A stretch of DNA of 64,000 bases from Bog-473 sp963728845 (GTDB lineage Bacteria > Actinomycetota > Acidimicrobiia > Acidimicrobiales > RAAP-2): positions 14,289-78,288 of the forward strand of contig CAVSLS010000042.1 of assembly GCA_963728845.1 (NCBI GenBank). Reading direction: 5' to 3'. This document shows, in pieces, positions 1 through 8,874 of this stretch (position 1 is its first letter; each line of letters begins with the position of its first letter). The notes under the pieces were generated by a model, which saw only the letters and a list, made by a program, of their open reading frames with translations, searched no databases and was not told where the DNA came from. The position numbers and the translations under genes were made by a program.

Positions 1-813
1 GCGCAGAAGGTGGTCGGGGTCAACTGCTTCACCGAGACCACGCCTTCACCCCTGCTGGGCGACGGCGAGTTCGAGAACATCCTCAAGGTCGACCACCGCG
101 TCGAGGCCGAGCAGATCGGCGACGTGGAGCGTTGGCGGGCCGGCCGCGACGCCGCCGCGGTCCGCGCCGCCCTCGACGAGTTGCGCCGGGTGGCCACCGA
201 CGACGGGCCCGGGGGCAACATCATGGTGGCCACCATCGCCCTGGCCCATGCCGGTGGCACCACGGGCGAATGGGCCGGTGCGTTGCGCGAGGTGTTCGGC
301 GAGTTCCGTGCCCCCACCGGCGTGGGGGGCGGGGTCGGCCGGTGGGGTGACGAACTGGCGACGGTGCGAATCCGCGCCCAGGAGCTGGCCCGGCGCACGG
401 GTGGCCCGCCGCGCCTTCTCGTGGCCAAGCCGGGTCTCGACGGGCACTCCAACGGCGCCGAGCAGATCGCCGTGGCCGCCCGAGACGCCGGGTTCGAGGT
501 GATCTACCAGGGCATCAGGCTCACGCCGGCGCAGATCGTCGCAGCAGCCCGCGACGAGGACGTCGACATCGTCGGGCTGTCCATCCTCTCGGGCTCTCAC
601 ATGGAGCTGGTGCCCGACGTGCTCGACCGCCTGCGCGCCGCCGGCAGCGCGGCCGCCGTCATCGTGGGCGGGATCATCCCACCCGAGGACGCCGAGCTGC
701 TGCTGGGCAAGGGTGTCGCGTCGGTCTACACCCCCAAGGACTATTCCTTCGACCGCATCATGGAGGATCTGGTCGCGCTGGCGGAACGTCAGCGCGCCGC
801 CACGCACGTGTGA
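1..813 (+). CDS. Ethylmalonyl-CoA mutase-like protein, C-terminal part (5' end outside window)
   Basis: The reading frame is open from base 1, so the start lies upstream of the window. The visible 270 residues hold the end of the catalytic part (residues like VNCFTETTPSPLL) and a complete C-terminal B12-binding domain. The cobalamin motif DxHxxG is present as DGHSNG, followed by GAEQIA and GIRLTPAQIV; this form is typical of ethylmalonyl-CoA mutase (Ecm/MeaA) rather than of methylmalonyl-CoA mutase, which usually has DGHDRG. Such enzymes rearrange (2R)-ethylmalonyl-CoA to methylsuccinyl-CoA using adenosylcobalamin. The gene converges on the carboxylase operon and overlaps the end of the DUF4031 gene by 56 bases. 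The subfamily call rests on the C-terminal domain only; a methylmalonyl- or isobutyryl-CoA mutase is the alternative. Confidence 0.8.
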   Translation, partial: AQKVVGVNCFTETTPSPLLGDGEFENILKVDHRVEAEQIGDVERWRAGRDAAAVRAALDELRRVATDDGPGGNIMVATIALAHAGGTTGEWAGALREVFGEFRAPTGVGGGVGRWGDELATVRIRAQELARRTGGPPRLLVAKPGLDGHSNGAEQIAVAARDAGFEVIYQGIRLTPAQIVAAARDEDVDIVGLSILSGSHMELVPDVLDRLRAAGSAAAVIVGGIIPPEDAELLLGKGVASVYTPKDYSFDRIMEDLVALAERQRAATHV

Positions 814-1063
814 GGCGCGCCATCTCGCGCCACGTCACCGCGACCGCCCCCAGCTCAATGGCCCGGAGCCGCAGGCTCTCGGGCACGTCGTAGTGGTTGA
901 GGGCGGCGGAGCGGCGATGGCGCTGATAGCCCCGGGGCGGTATCCCGAGCGCGGCGGCCATGGCGTGGAGCTCCGCGGGGTCGTCGGCCAAGAGGTGTGA
1001 CCAGCGATCGGCCCGGTCGCGCACGACGGCCGGCTGGCGCCAATCGTCGACGTAGACGGTCAG
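758..1063 (-). CDS. DUF4031 domain protein, apparent CTG start
   Basis: About 101 residues. The start LTVYVDDWRQPAVVRDRADR and the later HYDVPESLRLRAIELGA match the small DUF4031 family, whose members normally begin MTVYVDD. No ATG, GTG or TTG lies in frame just upstream, so a CTG at 1063-1061 looks like the start; it sits 7 bases after the stop of the epsilon-subunit gene, indicating translational coupling. The function of DUF4031 is unknown. The 3' end overlaps the convergent mutase gene. The gene is last in the operon accD-epsilon-DUF4031. Moderately sure of the family, less sure of the exact start. Confidence 0.65.
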   Translation of the reverse strand: MTVYVDDWRQPAVVRDRADRWSHLLADDPAELHAMAAALGIPPRGYQRHRRSAALNHYDVPESLRLRAIELGAVAVTWREMARLTRAWRRADVPPARPDPP

Positions 1064-1070
1064 CGGCGTC

Positions 1071-1277
1071 TCAGGGCCGGCCGCGCACCAGCGGCACGGG
1101 CTTGTGCCACCACCGCCCGCTGAAGCGCCAGGGCTGGTGCACCGGGTCGTGCTCGTCGGCCGGCGCCGGGCGGGGCCAGGCCAGCTGCACCGCGGCGGCG
1201 ATGGCGGCCAGCACGGCGGGGTCGGGTGGGGGCGGCTCGCGCAGCGACAGCCCGGGCCCATCGGCGTGCGGCGTCAC
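1071..1277 (-). CDS. Acyl-CoA carboxylase epsilon subunit
   Basis: A 68-residue protein whose GTG start overlaps the accD stop in a GTGA junction. It has the two features of actinobacterial carboxylase epsilon subunits: a short helix rich in Ala (PAVLAAIAAAVQLAW, residues about 20-34) and a C-terminal WRFSGRWW patch (residues 50-57). In actinobacteria this small protein binds the beta subunit and raises activity of the alpha-beta acyl-CoA carboxylase complex. Length, composition and strict coupling to accD support the call; primary sequence similarity in this family is always weak. Confidence 0.75.
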   Translation of the reverse strand: MTPHADGPGLSLREPPPPDPAVLAAIAAAVQLAWPRPAPADEHDPVHQPWRFSGRWWHKPVPLVRGRP

Positions 1278-2830
1278 AGCGGCACGTTGCCGTGCTTGCG
1301 CTTCGGCAGCTCCTCGCGCTTGGAGGCCAGGATGTCGAGGCTCCGGCAGATGACGGCACGGGTGTCGGCCGGCGAGATCACGTCGTCGATGTACCCGCGC
1401 TCGGCGGCGATGTAGGGGTTGGCGTAGCGCTCGGTGTACTCGTCGATGAGCTCGGCCCGGCGCCGCGCCGGGTCCGTCGCCTCGGCCAGCTCGCGGCGGT
1501 AGACGATCTCGACGGCGCCGTTGGGGCCCATGACAGCCAGCTCGGCCGAGGGCCAGGCGAAGGCGAGGTCGGCGCCGATGGACTTGGAGTTCATGACGAC
1601 GTAGGCGCCCCCGTAGGCCTTGCGCGTGATGATCTGGATGCGGGGAACGGTCGACTCGCAGTAGGCGTAGAGCAGTTTGGCCCCGTGGCGGATGATGCCC
1701 CCGTACTCCTGGTCGGTGCCGGGCATGAAGCCTGGTACGTCGACGAAGGTGAGGAGAGGGATGTTGAAGGCGTCGCACGTCCGCACGAAGCGCGACGCCT
1801 TCTCCGACGAGTCGATGTCGAGCACGCCGGCCAGCACGGCGGGCTGGTTCCCGACGATGCCGACCGCGTGCCCGTTCATGCGGGCGAAGCCGCAGGTGAT
1901 CGACATGGCCCAGTGGCGGTGCACCTCGAGGTACTCGCCATCGTCGACGACGGCCGTGATCACACGTTTCATGTCGTAGGGCTGGTTGGGCGACGTCGGC
2001 AGGAACTCGATCAGCTCGGGCACGGCTCGGTCGGGCTCGTCGCCGGTCGGCTCGACGGGCGGCTCCTCGAGGTTGTTGGAGGGGAGGAACGAGAGGAGGT
2101 GGCGCACCTCGTCGAGGCAGGACTTCTCGTCGGGTGCGACGAAGGTGGCGACACCGGACTTGGTGGCGTGGCTCATGGCGCCGCCGAGCTCCTCGAGCGT
2201 GACGTCCTCGCCGGTGACCGTCTTCACGACGTCGGGGCCGGTGATGAACATGTGCGACGTGCCCTGCACCATGAAGATGAAGTCCGTCATGGCCGGTGAG
2301 TAGACCGCGCCTCCCGCGCACGGGCCCAGGATCACGCTGATCTGCGGGATCACGCCCGACGCCGTCACGTTGCGGTGGAAGATCCCGCCGTAGGAGTGCA
2401 GCGACACCACGCCCTCTTGGATGCGCGCCCCGGCCCCGTCGTTGAGGCCGATCATCGGGACCCCGGTGGAGGCGGCCAGGTCCATCACCTTGTGGATCTT
2501 CTCGGCGAAGACCTCCCCGAGCGCCCCGCCGAAGACGGTGAAGTCCTGGCTGAAGAGGCAGACCCGGCGCCCGTCGATGGTGCCGAAGCCCGTCACCACG
2601 CCGTCGGTGTAGGGCCGGTTGTCCTCGAGCCCCATGCCGTGGGCCCGGTGCCGGGCCAGCATGTCGAGCTCTTGGAACGAACCCTCGTCGAGGAGGTACT
2701 CGATGCGTTCCCGGGCGGTCAGCTTGCCCTTGGCGTGGTGGCGCTCGACCGCCCTCGGGCTCCCCGCGTGGAGGGCCTCGTTCTTGCGTTCGGCCAGGTC
2801 GGCCAGGCGTTCGGCCATGGAGTGTTCCAT
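1274..2830 (-). CDS. accD: Acyl-CoA (propionyl-CoA) carboxylase beta subunit
   Basis: 518 residues, full length for the PccB/AccD carboxyltransferase family. The N-terminal KLTARERIEYLLDEGSFQE, the first acyl-CoA pocket with CAGGAVYSPA and the second crotonase-like half with AYGGAYVVMNSKSIGAD are all visible. The enzyme moves the carboxyl group from biotin, carried by a separate alpha/BCCP subunit not in this window, to propionyl-CoA or acetyl-CoA. It is first in a minus-strand operon with the epsilon subunit, and is divergent from the rpsL operon. A nearby mutase gene and mcmB/sucCD elsewhere in the window favour propionyl-CoA as substrate, but this is inference; an acetyl-CoA or broader acyl-CoA substrate is possible. 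Confidence 0.9.
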   Translation of the reverse strand: MEHSMAERLADLAERKNEALHAGSPRAVERHHAKGKLTARERIEYLLDEGSFQELDMLARHRAHGMGLEDNRPYTDGVVTGFGTIDGRRVCLFSQDFTVFGGALGEVFAEKIHKVMDLAASTGVPMIGLNDGAGARIQEGVVSLHSYGGIFHRNVTASGVIPQISVILGPCAGGAVYSPAMTDFIFMVQGTSHMFITGPDVVKTVTGEDVTLEELGGAMSHATKSGVATFVAPDEKSCLDEVRHLLSFLPSNNLEEPPVEPTGDEPDRAVPELIEFLPTSPNQPYDMKRVITAVVDDGEYLEVHRHWAMSITCGFARMNGHAVGIVGNQPAVLAGVLDIDSSEKASRFVRTCDAFNIPLLTFVDVPGFMPGTDQEYGGIIRHGAKLLYAYCESTVPRIQIITRKAYGGAYVVMNSKSIGADLAFAWPSAELAVMGPNGAVEIVYRRELAEATDPARRRAELIDEYTERYANPYIAAERGYIDDVISPADTRAVICRSLDILASKREELPKRKHGNVPL

Positions 2831-3000
2831 GCGCCGAGGCTAACGCCCCCGGAGAGGGGCCCGAAATTGGCACCGCAAGACTCCAGAGTAGAAGCCGTTC
2901 CAATTCCTGACCGAAAAAACCTGGTCTGGCCAGGGGAAAAGATCGAGACCCGGGGCCGAGCGCCCCGGCGGCCGGCCCAACCGCAACGGGCCGGGGTCTC

Positions 3001-3038
3001 TTCCAAAACTATGCACAAGGTCGTTTACAGTTTTTGAA
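3001..3038. repeat. Dispersed 38-bp bipartite inverted repeat, copy 1
   Basis: Left arm TTCCAAAACTATGCAC and right arm GTTTACAGTTTTTGAA are separated by a 6-base spacer AAGGTC; 12 of 16 arm positions are symmetric. The same layout (16-6-16) recurs at 25508, 25588, 35428 and 50686. The half-site consensus over all ten arms is TYCNRRAACTRTNNAC. It lies 245 bases before rpsL. Confidence 0.75.
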
Positions 3039-3053
3039 AACACTGCCGGCTCC

Positions 3054-3120
3054 GGGTTCCGGCACCGGCGGCCCGCGCCGGGTTCCGGCACCGGCGGCCC
3101 GCGCCGGCTGCCGACACCGG
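3054..3120. repeat. 26-bp tandem repeat, about 2.6 copies
   Basis: Two identical 26-base units (3054-3079 and 3080-3105) beginning GGGTTCCGGCACCGG are followed by a diverged partial third copy ending in CCGACACCGG. The block lies between the inverted repeat and the rpsL promoter. No function can be read from it. Confidence 0.85.
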
Positions 3121-3173
3121 ACGAAGGCGGAACGCAAGGGGGCACTCCAGGGCCCGCCACCGTGCTGCCGCGA

Positions 3174-3202
3174 TTGTTCGCCCCCCAGGTAGCCGCTATC
3201 AT
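3174..3202 (+). promoter_or_regulatory. Likely promoter of the rpsL (str) operon
   Basis: TTGTTC (3174-3179) and TATCAT (3197-3202) are separated by exactly 17 bases, fitting a main-sigma-factor promoter. The start of rpsL is 80 bases further on, giving a leader of roughly 75 bases. Inferred by eye from consensus and spacing. Confidence 0.6.
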
Positions 3203-3282
3203 TTACTTCCTGCCTTGTGCGGCTTCGGCCGGCGCGCGAGCGCCAGCACAGGTGACACATTTTCCGTATCGAGAGGTAGCGC

Positions 3283-3654
3283 GTGCCCACAATCGCCCAG
3301 CTCGTCCGCAAGGGACGGGAGGCCAAGGTGACCAAGACCAAGACCCCCGCCCTGAAGGGCGCGCCCCAGCGGCGGGGGGTGTGCACCCGCGTCTACACGA
3401 CCACGCCCAAGAAGCCGAATTCGGCCCTGCGCAAGGTGGCCCGCGTCCGGCTGTCCTCGGGCGTCGAGATCACGGCCTACATCCCCGGAGTCGGCCACAA
3501 CCTTCAGGAGCACTCCATCGTCCTCGTCCGCGGCGGCCGTGTGAAGGACCTGCCGGGCGTCCGCTACAAGGTCGTGCGCGGCGCGCTCGACACCTCGGGC
3601 GTGCGCGAGCGCAGCCAGGCCCGCAGCCGGTACGGCGCCAAGAAGGAGTCATAG
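3283..3654 (+). CDS. rpsL: 30S ribosomal protein S12
   Basis: 123 residues with a GTG start, full length. The conserved block TTPKKPNSALRKVARVRL (residues about 40-57) and the later GRVKDLPGVRYK are intact. Lys at residue 43 and the Lys in VKDLPG are the positions whose change gives streptomycin resistance in other bacteria; both are the sensitive type here. S12 sits in the decoding centre of the small subunit. First gene of the str operon, two bases before rpsG. Confidence 0.98.
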   Translation: MPTIAQLVRKGREAKVTKTKTPALKGAPQRRGVCTRVYTTTPKKPNSALRKVARVRLSSGVEITAYIPGVGHNLQEHSIVLVRGGRVKDLPGVRYKVVRGALDTSGVRERSQARSRYGAKKES

Positions 3655-3656
3655 CG

Positions 3657-4127
3657 ATGCCCCGTAACGGACCCGCCACCCGCCGGGAGCTCGCCCCGGA
3701 CCCCGTCTACCGCTCGGTCCTCGTGACCCAGTTCGTCAACAAGATCCTCTCGCGGGGCAAGCGCACGCTCGCCGAGCGCATCGTCTACACCGCCCTCGAG
3801 CAAGTGCAGGAGAAGTCGGGCGGCGACCCTGTCTCCGCGCTCAAGCGCGCCGTGGAGAACACGCGCCCCGAGGTCGAGGTCAAGTCACGCCGCGTCGGCG
3901 GCGCCACCTACCAGGTGCCCGTCGAGGTCCGGCCCCGGCGCGCCACCACGCTCGCCATTCGCTGGCTGACCACCTACTCGCGCCAGCGCCGCGAGAAGAC
4001 GATGGCCGAGCGCCTGGCCGGCGAGATCCTCGACGCCTCGAACAACATCGGGGCCTCGGTGAAGCGCCGCGAGGACATGCACAAGATGGCGGAGTCCAAC
4101 CGCGCCTTCGCCCACTACCGCTGGTAG
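3657..4127 (+). CDS. rpsG: 30S ribosomal protein S7
   Basis: 156 residues, ATG start two bases after the rpsL stop. The signature DPVYRSVLVTQFVNKILSRGK near the N-terminus and the C-terminal SNRAFAHYRW mark S7, which nucleates assembly of the 30S head and contacts the E-site tRNA. In E. coli S7 is also the translational repressor of this operon; whether that holds here cannot be seen. Confidence 0.98.
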   Translation: MPRNGPATRRELAPDPVYRSVLVTQFVNKILSRGKRTLAERIVYTALEQVQEKSGGDPVSALKRAVENTRPEVEVKSRRVGGATYQVPVEVRPRRATTLAIRWLTTYSRQRREKTMAERLAGEILDASNNIGASVKRREDMHKMAESNRAFAHYRW

Positions 4128-4128
4128 T

Positions 4129-4173
4129 GGACCACTTGGACCACCCGGACCACTTGGACCACCCGGACCACCA
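4129..4173. repeat. Five tandem 9-bp units between rpsG and fusA
   Basis: The units GGACCACTT and GGACCACCC alternate (4129-4173), ending with GGACCACCA. They form an 18-base higher-order unit repeated two and a half times. The array starts one base after the rpsG stop and ends 32 bases before fusA, so it is part of the transcribed spacer. Confidence 0.9.
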
Positions 4174-4205
4174 CCCCCACCCGTTCACAAGGACCGCACC
4201 GCACC

Positions 4206-6305
4206 ATGGCTGACGCCAACGCCACCCGCGACTTCCCGCTCGCCAAGACCCGCAACATCGGGATCATGGCCCACATCGACGCGGGCAAGACCACCACCAC
4301 CGAGCGCATCCTCTACTACACCGGGCGCAACTACAAGATCGGCGAGGTGCACGAAGGCGCCGCCACCATGGACTGGATGGTCCAGGAGCAAGAGCGCGGC
4401 ATCACGATCACCTCGGCCGCCACCACCTGCTCGTGGCGCGACAACTGGATCAACATCATCGACACACCCGGACACGTCGACTTCACCGTCGAGGTGGAGC
4501 GCTCGCTGCGCGTCCTCGACGGCGCGGTGGCCGTCTTCGACGCGGTGGCCGGCGTGGAGCCGCAGACCGAGACGGTGTGGCGCCAGGCCAACAAGTACAA
4601 CGTGCCGCGCATCTGCTTCGTCAACAAGATGGACCGCATCGGCGCCGACTTCGAGCGCACGGTGCAGATGATCCGCGACCGCCTCGATGCGCTGCCCGCC
4701 GTCATCCAACTCCCGATCGGCGTCGAGTCCGAGTTCAAGGGTGTCGTGGACCTCCTCGAAGAGAAGGCCCTGGTGTGGTCCTCGGACATGGGCGAGGAGT
4801 GGGAGACGCTCGACATCCCCGAGAACCTGGCGGCCGAGGCGGAGGACGCCCGGCACCAGCTGATCGACGTCGTGTCCAATTTCGACGACGTGATCATGGA
4901 GAAGTACCTGGCCGAGGAGCCCATCACGGCCGACGACCTGCGCCGGGCCCTGCGCACCGCCACCCTGGCCGCCGCCATCGTCCCGGTGCTGTGCGGCTCC
5001 GCGTTCAAGAACAAGGGCGTGCAGCCCATGCTCGACGCCGTCGTCGACTTCCTGCCCAGCCCGCTCGACCTGCCGCCCACCCAGGGGCACCGGCCGGGAC
5101 ACCCCGACGACGTGGAGGAGCGCAAGGCGGACGACACCGACGCCTTCTCGGCGCTCGCCTTCAAGATCATGACCGACCCCTTCGTCGGCAAGCTGACCTA
5201 CATCCGGGTGTACTCGGGCACCTTGCACAAGGGCGCGTCGATTCAGAACTCCACCAAGGACAAGAAGGAGCGGGTGGGGCGCATCCTCCAGATGCACGCC
5301 AACCACCGTGAGGACAAAGAGGCCATCTTCGCGGGCGACATCATGGCCATCGTCGGGATGAAGAACACGACGACGGGCGACACGCTGTGCGACCCGAAAC
5401 ACCCGATCGTGCTCGAGGCGCTCGAGTTCCCCGAGCCCGTGATCCACGTGGCCGTGGAGCCCAAGACCAAGGCCGACCAGGACAAGCTGTCACGCGCCCT
5501 GTACGCGCTGAGCGAGGAGGACCCCACCTTCCGCGTCCGCTCGGACGAGGAGACCGGCCAGACGGTGATCTCGGGCATGGGCGAGCTGCACCTCGAGGTG
5601 CTGGTCGACCGCATGCTGCGTGAGTTCAGCGTGGACGCCAACGTGGGCAAGCCCCAGGTGGCCTACCGCGAGACCATCCGCAAGCCGGTGGAGAAGATCG
5701 AGGAGCGCTACGTCCGCCAGACCGGTGGCCGGGGCCAGTACGGCCACGTGGTCATCAGCGCCGAGCCCACCGGGCCCGGCGGAGGCTACGAGTTCATCGA
5801 CAAGATCAGCGGGGGCGTCATCCCCAAGGAGTACATCCCCTCGGTCGACGCCGGGATCCAGGAGGCGCTCACCGCCGGCGTGCTGGCGGGCTACCCGACG
5901 GTCGACGTCCGGGTGACCCTCACCTACGGGTCGTACCACGACGTGGACTCCTCGGAGATGGCCTTCAAGATCGCCGGCTCCATGGCGATCAAGAAGGCGC
6001 TGCGGGCGGCCAGCCCCGTACTGCTCGAGCCGGTGATGGAGGTGACGGTGACGGTGCCCGACGACTTCTTGGGCGCGGTCACCGGCGACCTCTCCTCGCG
6101 GCGGGGGAGGATGGAGGGCATGGACCAGCAGGGCACCAGCCACGTGGTCAGGGCGCTCGTCCCGCTCGCCGATATGTTCGGCTACTCTACTGACCTGCGT
6201 TCGCGCACCCAGGGTCGCGCCACGTACACGATGCAGTTCCATTCGTACAACCAGGTTCCGGAGTCGATTTCCAAGGAGATCATCGCCCGGGCCCACGGGG
6301 AGTAG
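4206..6305 (+). CDS. fusA: Elongation factor G
   Basis: 699 residues, full length and intact. GTPase motifs are clear: P-loop AHIDAGKTTT (residues 22-31), switch I RGITITSAATT, DTPGHVDF and NKMD. Domain IV/V landmarks such as GGRGQYGHV and the end region follow. EF-G drives translocation of tRNA and mRNA on the ribosome and, with RRF, ribosome recycling. Sits between rpsG and tuf as in the classic str operon. Confidence 0.99.
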   Translation: MADANATRDFPLAKTRNIGIMAHIDAGKTTTTERILYYTGRNYKIGEVHEGAATMDWMVQEQERGITITSAATTCSWRDNWINIIDTPGHVDFTVEVERSLRVLDGAVAVFDAVAGVEPQTETVWRQANKYNVPRICFVNKMDRIGADFERTVQMIRDRLDALPAVIQLPIGVESEFKGVVDLLEEKALVWSSDMGEEWETLDIPENLAAEAEDARHQLIDVVSNFDDVIMEKYLAEEPITADDLRRALRTATLAAAIVPVLCGSAFKNKGVQPMLDAVVDFLPSPLDLPPTQGHRPGHPDDVEERKADDTDAFSALAFKIMTDPFVGKLTYIRVYSGTLHKGASIQNSTKDKKERVGRILQMHANHREDKEAIFAGDIMAIVGMKNTTTGDTLCDPKHPIVLEALEFPEPVIHVAVEPKTKADQDKLSRALYALSEEDPTFRVRSDEETGQTVISGMGELHLEVLVDRMLREFSVDANVGKPQVAYRETIRKPVEKIEERYVRQTGGRGQYGHVVISAEPTGPGGGYEFIDKISGGVIPKEYIPSVDAGIQEALTAGVLAGYPTVDVRVTLTYGSYHDVDSSEMAFKIAGSMAIKKALRAASPVLLEPVMEVTVTVPDDFLGAVTGDLSSRRGRMEGMDQQGTSHVVRALVPLADMFGYSTDLRSRTQGRATYTMQFHSYNQVPESISKEIIARAHGE

Positions 6306-6351
6306 GACCGGACCGGAGTCCGGGCCCGAGATCGCACAACGACAAGAGAAG

Positions 6352-6390
6352 CGGCGTTTCAGGCGCCGCGTCGGGGCCACGGTGGCCCCG
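6352..6390 (+). promoter_or_regulatory. Two hairpins in the fusA-tuf spacer
   Basis: GCGGCG pairs with CGCCGC around TTTCAGG (6352-6369), and CGGGGCCAC pairs with GTGGCCCCG around a single G (6372-6390). Both lie just before the tuf start. There is no T-run, so an intrinsic terminator is unlikely; mRNA processing or partial attenuation between fusA and the more strongly expressed tuf is possible. Confidence 0.4.
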
Positions 6391-6415
6391 TCCGATAGCA
6401 GGGAGTAGCGAGGCG

Positions 6416-7603
<1,188 letters not shown>

Positions 7604-7634
7604 GCACGACCCGACCGGAACGAGAGCAGGCACC

Positions 7635-7961
7635 ATGGCCGACGGCCCGAAGCAGAAGATCCGCATCAGGCTGAAGGCCTACGACCACGAGATCCTCGAC
7701 CAGTCCACGGAGAAGATCGTCCAGACGGTCCTCCGCACGCAGGCCAAGGTGCTCGGGCCGGTACCGTTGCCGACCGACAAGCACCGCTACACGGTGATCC
7801 GGTCGCCCCACAAGTACAAGGACTCGCGCGAGCACTTCGAGATGCGGGTCCACAAGCGCCTGGTCGACATCGTCGAGCACACCCCCAAGACGGTCGACTC
7901 GCTCCAGCGGCTCGACCTGCCGGCCGGGGTGGACATCGAGATCAAGATCCAGACGGCCTGA
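7635..7961 (+). CDS. rpsJ: 30S ribosomal protein S10
   Basis: 108 residues including a short N-terminal stretch before the usual KIRIRLKAYDHEILD. The loop region DKHRYTVIRSPHKYKDSREHFEMR is intact. S10 works in the 30S head and, as NusE, in transcription antitermination. It is separated from rplC by 253 bases. Confidence 0.98.
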   Translation: MADGPKQKIRIRLKAYDHEILDQSTEKIVQTVLRTQAKVLGPVPLPTDKHRYTVIRSPHKYKDSREHFEMRVHKRLVDIVEHTPKTVDSLQRLDLPAGVDIEIKIQTA

Positions 7962-8142
7962 CGGCCGGACGGCCCCTTCTCCCCGCCGGACGCCTGGCAG
8001 GGAGCAGGCCCATGGTGTAACCTCGCGGGCCGCCCAATCGGGCAGCTCAGAGGCGAATACGCGGCACCCCGATGCTGCGACCGACAACAGACGTGCGTGA
8101 TCGCCGGCCTCCGGGCCGGGACCTCACGCCGAACCATTCGAG

Positions 8143-8171
8143 CGCTCCGCTCGGGTCTCCCGGGCGGAGCG
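8143..8171 (+). promoter_or_regulatory. Hairpin in the rpsJ-rplC leader
   Basis: CGCTCCGC (8143-8150) pairs with GCGGAGCG (8164-8171); the loop contains CGGG and CCCG that can extend the stem. It lies 44 bases before rplC in a 253-base spacer with no gene. An S10-type leader control or a processing site is possible; no uridine tract supports simple termination. Confidence 0.4.
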
Positions 8172-8214
8172 TTGGCATGCGCACGGGAAACCGCACCAGC
8201 GCAGGGAGAGGACA

Positions 8215-8874
8215 GTGGCAAGCAAGGCGATCGTCGGCGAGAAGGTCGGCATGACCCAGGTCTGGGACGACCAGAACCGCGCCGTACCGGTGACGGTCCT
8301 GAAGGTCGCGCCCGTGCGCGTCGTCCAGGTCAAGACGCCCGAGACCGACGGCTACTCCGCCCTGCAGGTGACCTGGGGTTTCCGGCGCAACTCCACCCTC
8401 ACGAAGCCCCAGATCGGGCACTACGCCAAGGCGGGGGTCAACCCCGGCCGGGCCCTCGTCGAACTGCGCCTCGATGACGTCGCCGACTACGCGGTCGGCC
8501 AGGAGCTGGCCGCGGACCTGTGGGAGGCCGGCGAGCGGGTCGACGCCATCGCGGTCAGCAAGGGCAAGGGCTTCGCCGGCGGCATGAAGCGCCACAACTT
8601 CAAGGGCCAGGGTGCCTCGCACGGCAATCACCGCAGCCACCGCGTGCCCGGGGCCATCGGCGCCTGCGCCACGCCCTCGCGTGTCTTCAAGGGCACCCGC
8701 ATGGCCGGGCAGATGGGCGGGACGCAGGTGACGGCGTTGAACCTCGAGGTCGTGGCGGCCGACGCCGAGCGCGAGCTGGTGCTGGTCAAGGGGGCCGTGC
8801 CCGGCGCCCGGGGCAGCGTGGTGGTCCTGCGCAACTCGGTCAAGACGCCATCCAAGGCCGGGAGGTCGCGGTGA
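8215..8874 (+). CDS. rplC: 50S ribosomal protein L3
   Basis: 219 residues, GTG start. GEKVGMTQVWDD at the N-terminus and the extended-loop region KGKGFAGGMKRHNFKGQGASHGNHRSHR identify L3, an early assembly protein near the peptidyl transferase centre. It overlaps the rplD start by four bases (GTGA). Confidence 0.98.
   Translation: MASKAIVGEKVGMTQVWDDQNRAVPVTVLKVAPVRVVQVKTPETDGYSALQVTWGFRRNSTLTKPQIGHYAKAGVNPGRALVELRLDDVADYAVGQELAADLWEAGERVDAIAVSKGKGFAGGMKRHNFKGQGASHGNHRSHRVPGAIGACATPSRVFKGTRMAGQMGGTQVTALNLEVVAADAERELVLVKGAVPGARGSVVVLRNSVKTPSKAGRSR

Larger units (their letters stand above)
2831..3282. other. Divergent intergenic region accD / rpsL
   Basis: 452 bases without a convincing gene. 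It separates the minus-strand carboxylase operon from the plus-strand ribosomal cluster. It holds one copy of the dispersed 38-bp inverted repeat (3001-3038), a 26-bp tandem repeat (3054-3120), the likely rpsL promoter (3174-3202) and a long leader. No clear promoter for accD was picked out. Confidence 0.7.

Noticed and set aside
46..807. Long open frame on the minus strand opposite the mutase gene
   Set aside because: It is a shadow of the real gene: high-GC codon bias keeps the antisense frame open, and the translation has no recognisable domain.
3001..3038. Inverted repeat as an intrinsic terminator of the carboxylase operon
   Set aside because: It lies upstream of accD, not downstream, and the arms are too mismatched for a strong RNA stem.
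4185..5447. 420-residue minus-strand frame under fusA
   Set aside because: Antisense shadow of the intact elongation factor G gene, His/Asp/Gly/Val-rich with no family features.
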